Origin: Comamonadaceae bacterium
GTDB taxonomy: Bacteria > Pseudomonadota > Gammaproteobacteria > Burkholderiales > Burkholderiaceae_C
Direction of reading: 5' to 3'
Length of the DNA stretch: 6,689 nucleotides
NCBI GenBank assembly: GCA_947464665.1
Contig: CANHXV010000111.1
Location: 1-6,689, forward strand
The notes beneath the pieces were generated by a model, which saw only the letters and a list, made by a program, of their open reading frames with translations, did not search any database and was not told the DNA's origin. A program made the translations under genes and the position numbers. This document shows positions 6,114 to 6,689 of this stretch, one piece after another; position 1 is the first letter of the stretch, and each line of letters opens with the position of its first letter.

Positions 6114-6689
6114 TTAGTTGGCCCCGCAGCACTTCTTGTATTTCTTGCCGCTGCCGCAATTGCAAACATCGTTGCGACCTGGCGTTGCTTCTTTGATCAC
6201 TTGGACAACGCGAGGTCCGATATTTCGCCAAATTTCACGCAGATCGTAGACTGCCCACAGGGCTTCGCCATAAACATGGAGGCGTGACTCGCTGACACTC
6301 AAAGGCCCGTCTTCACTGAGGGCGGACAGAGTAGGTTCGTCAGTGTCGTCTTCTGTGAGCGCCACAATAGCTTCTAACGCTGTGTCGTGCCACTGCGCAG
6401 ATTCTTTGTCTTTCGGCGCTGTCCATTCATCGGGCCAATTCTCAACAACGAACATAAACCCCAAAGCCCAGACCTGCGCAAAGGCTGGAATTTCTTCGCT
6501 TGCAATCTCTGCACGCTCGTCGGGTGACAAGCTGGCAATAGCGCCTCGCACATCCATGACTTCGGGTGCATAGGCGCTGTCTTCGTCGAGGGCTTTGATT
6601 TCTGTGTCTAGGGCTTTTTTGACTTCGTCGTAACGTTGTTGCCACAAACTTAAGAATTTAACTTTCTGAGCTTCATCAGAAAAGCCAGC
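6114..6689 (-). CDS. UPF0149/YecA-like protein with C-terminal SEC-C zinc motif (5' end outside window)
   Basis: The reverse-strand frame runs open to the window edge, giving 191 visible residues; a TTG at 6647 is in frame but internal, so the true start lies beyond 6689. The helical body contains WALGFMFVVENWPDEW, matching the UPF0149 style (a GF-containing helix followed by W), with many acidic residues. The C-terminus ends in GRNDVCNCGSGKKYKKCCG: Cys-x-Cys-x8-Cys-Cys, the SEC-C motif that binds zinc in the SecA tail and in E. coli YecA. The usual proline between the first two cysteines is Asn here. The family is cytoplasmic and largely uncharacterised; YecA is linked to ribosomes and SecA-type metal-binding tails, which I recall rather than see. 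It converges on the dehalogenase gene with only a 10-base gap, so it is a separate transcription unit and probably unrelated to the catabolic array. Confidence 0.86.
   Translation of the reverse strand, partial: AGFSDEAQKVKFLSLWQQRYDEVKKALDTEIKALDEDSAYAPEVMDVRGAIASLSPDERAEIASEEIPAFAQVWALGFMFVVENWPDEWTAPKDKESAQWHDTALEAIVALTEDDTDEPTLSALSEDGPLSVSESRLHVYGEALWAVYDLREIWRNIGPRVVQVIKEATPGRNDVCNCGSGKKYKKCCGAN

Overview
The window looks like accessory or catabolic chromosomal DNA from a moderate-GC betaproteobacterium. Burkholderiales, perhaps Comamonadaceae near Limnohabitans or Rhodoferax, is my best guess from protein style and codon use; no rRNA or marker gene fixes it. Coding density is very high, the longest gap between genes is about 35 bases, and I see no RNA gene, IS, CRISPR array or clear terminator.

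Layout: seven genes run on the + strand in one tight array (positions 1-6103). They are (1) the C-terminal end of a NicX-like (2,5-dihydroxypyridine dioxygenase family) non-haem iron protein; (2) an alpha/beta hydrolase that overlaps it by ATGA; (3) an acyl-CoA dehydrogenase-fold flavoprotein; (4) an acyl-CoA synthetase that overlaps gene 3 by ATGA; (5) an NnrU-family membrane protein; (6) a two-domain protein joining an N-terminal 4-oxalocrotonate-tautomerase-like domain to a C-terminal SnoaL/NTF2-like domain; (7) an alpha/beta hydrolase carrying the residue set of fluoroacetate/haloacetate dehalogenases. A convergent gene on the - strand (6114 to the right edge) encodes a UPF0149/YecA-like protein with a C-terminal SEC-C zinc motif; its start lies outside the window.

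How they may work together (inference): genes 1-4 are translationally coupled or nearly so, which suggests one catabolic module. It would combine ring opening by a NicX-like enzyme, a hydrolase for the cleavage product, CoA activation, and a flavoprotein acting on a CoA thioester or related acid. This is not the textbook nicotinate set (nicX with nicD, nicF and nicE), so the substrate is open. Genes 5-7 follow at short spacing and could belong to the same transcript; the tautomerase-SnoaL fusion next to a dehalogenase-like enzyme is the most unusual part. The most notable protein-level points are the tautomerase-SnoaL fusion that lacks the usual arginines, the apparent absence of the catalytic glutamate in the acyl-CoA dehydrogenase-like protein, and the intact halide-binding residues in the dehalogenase-like enzyme.
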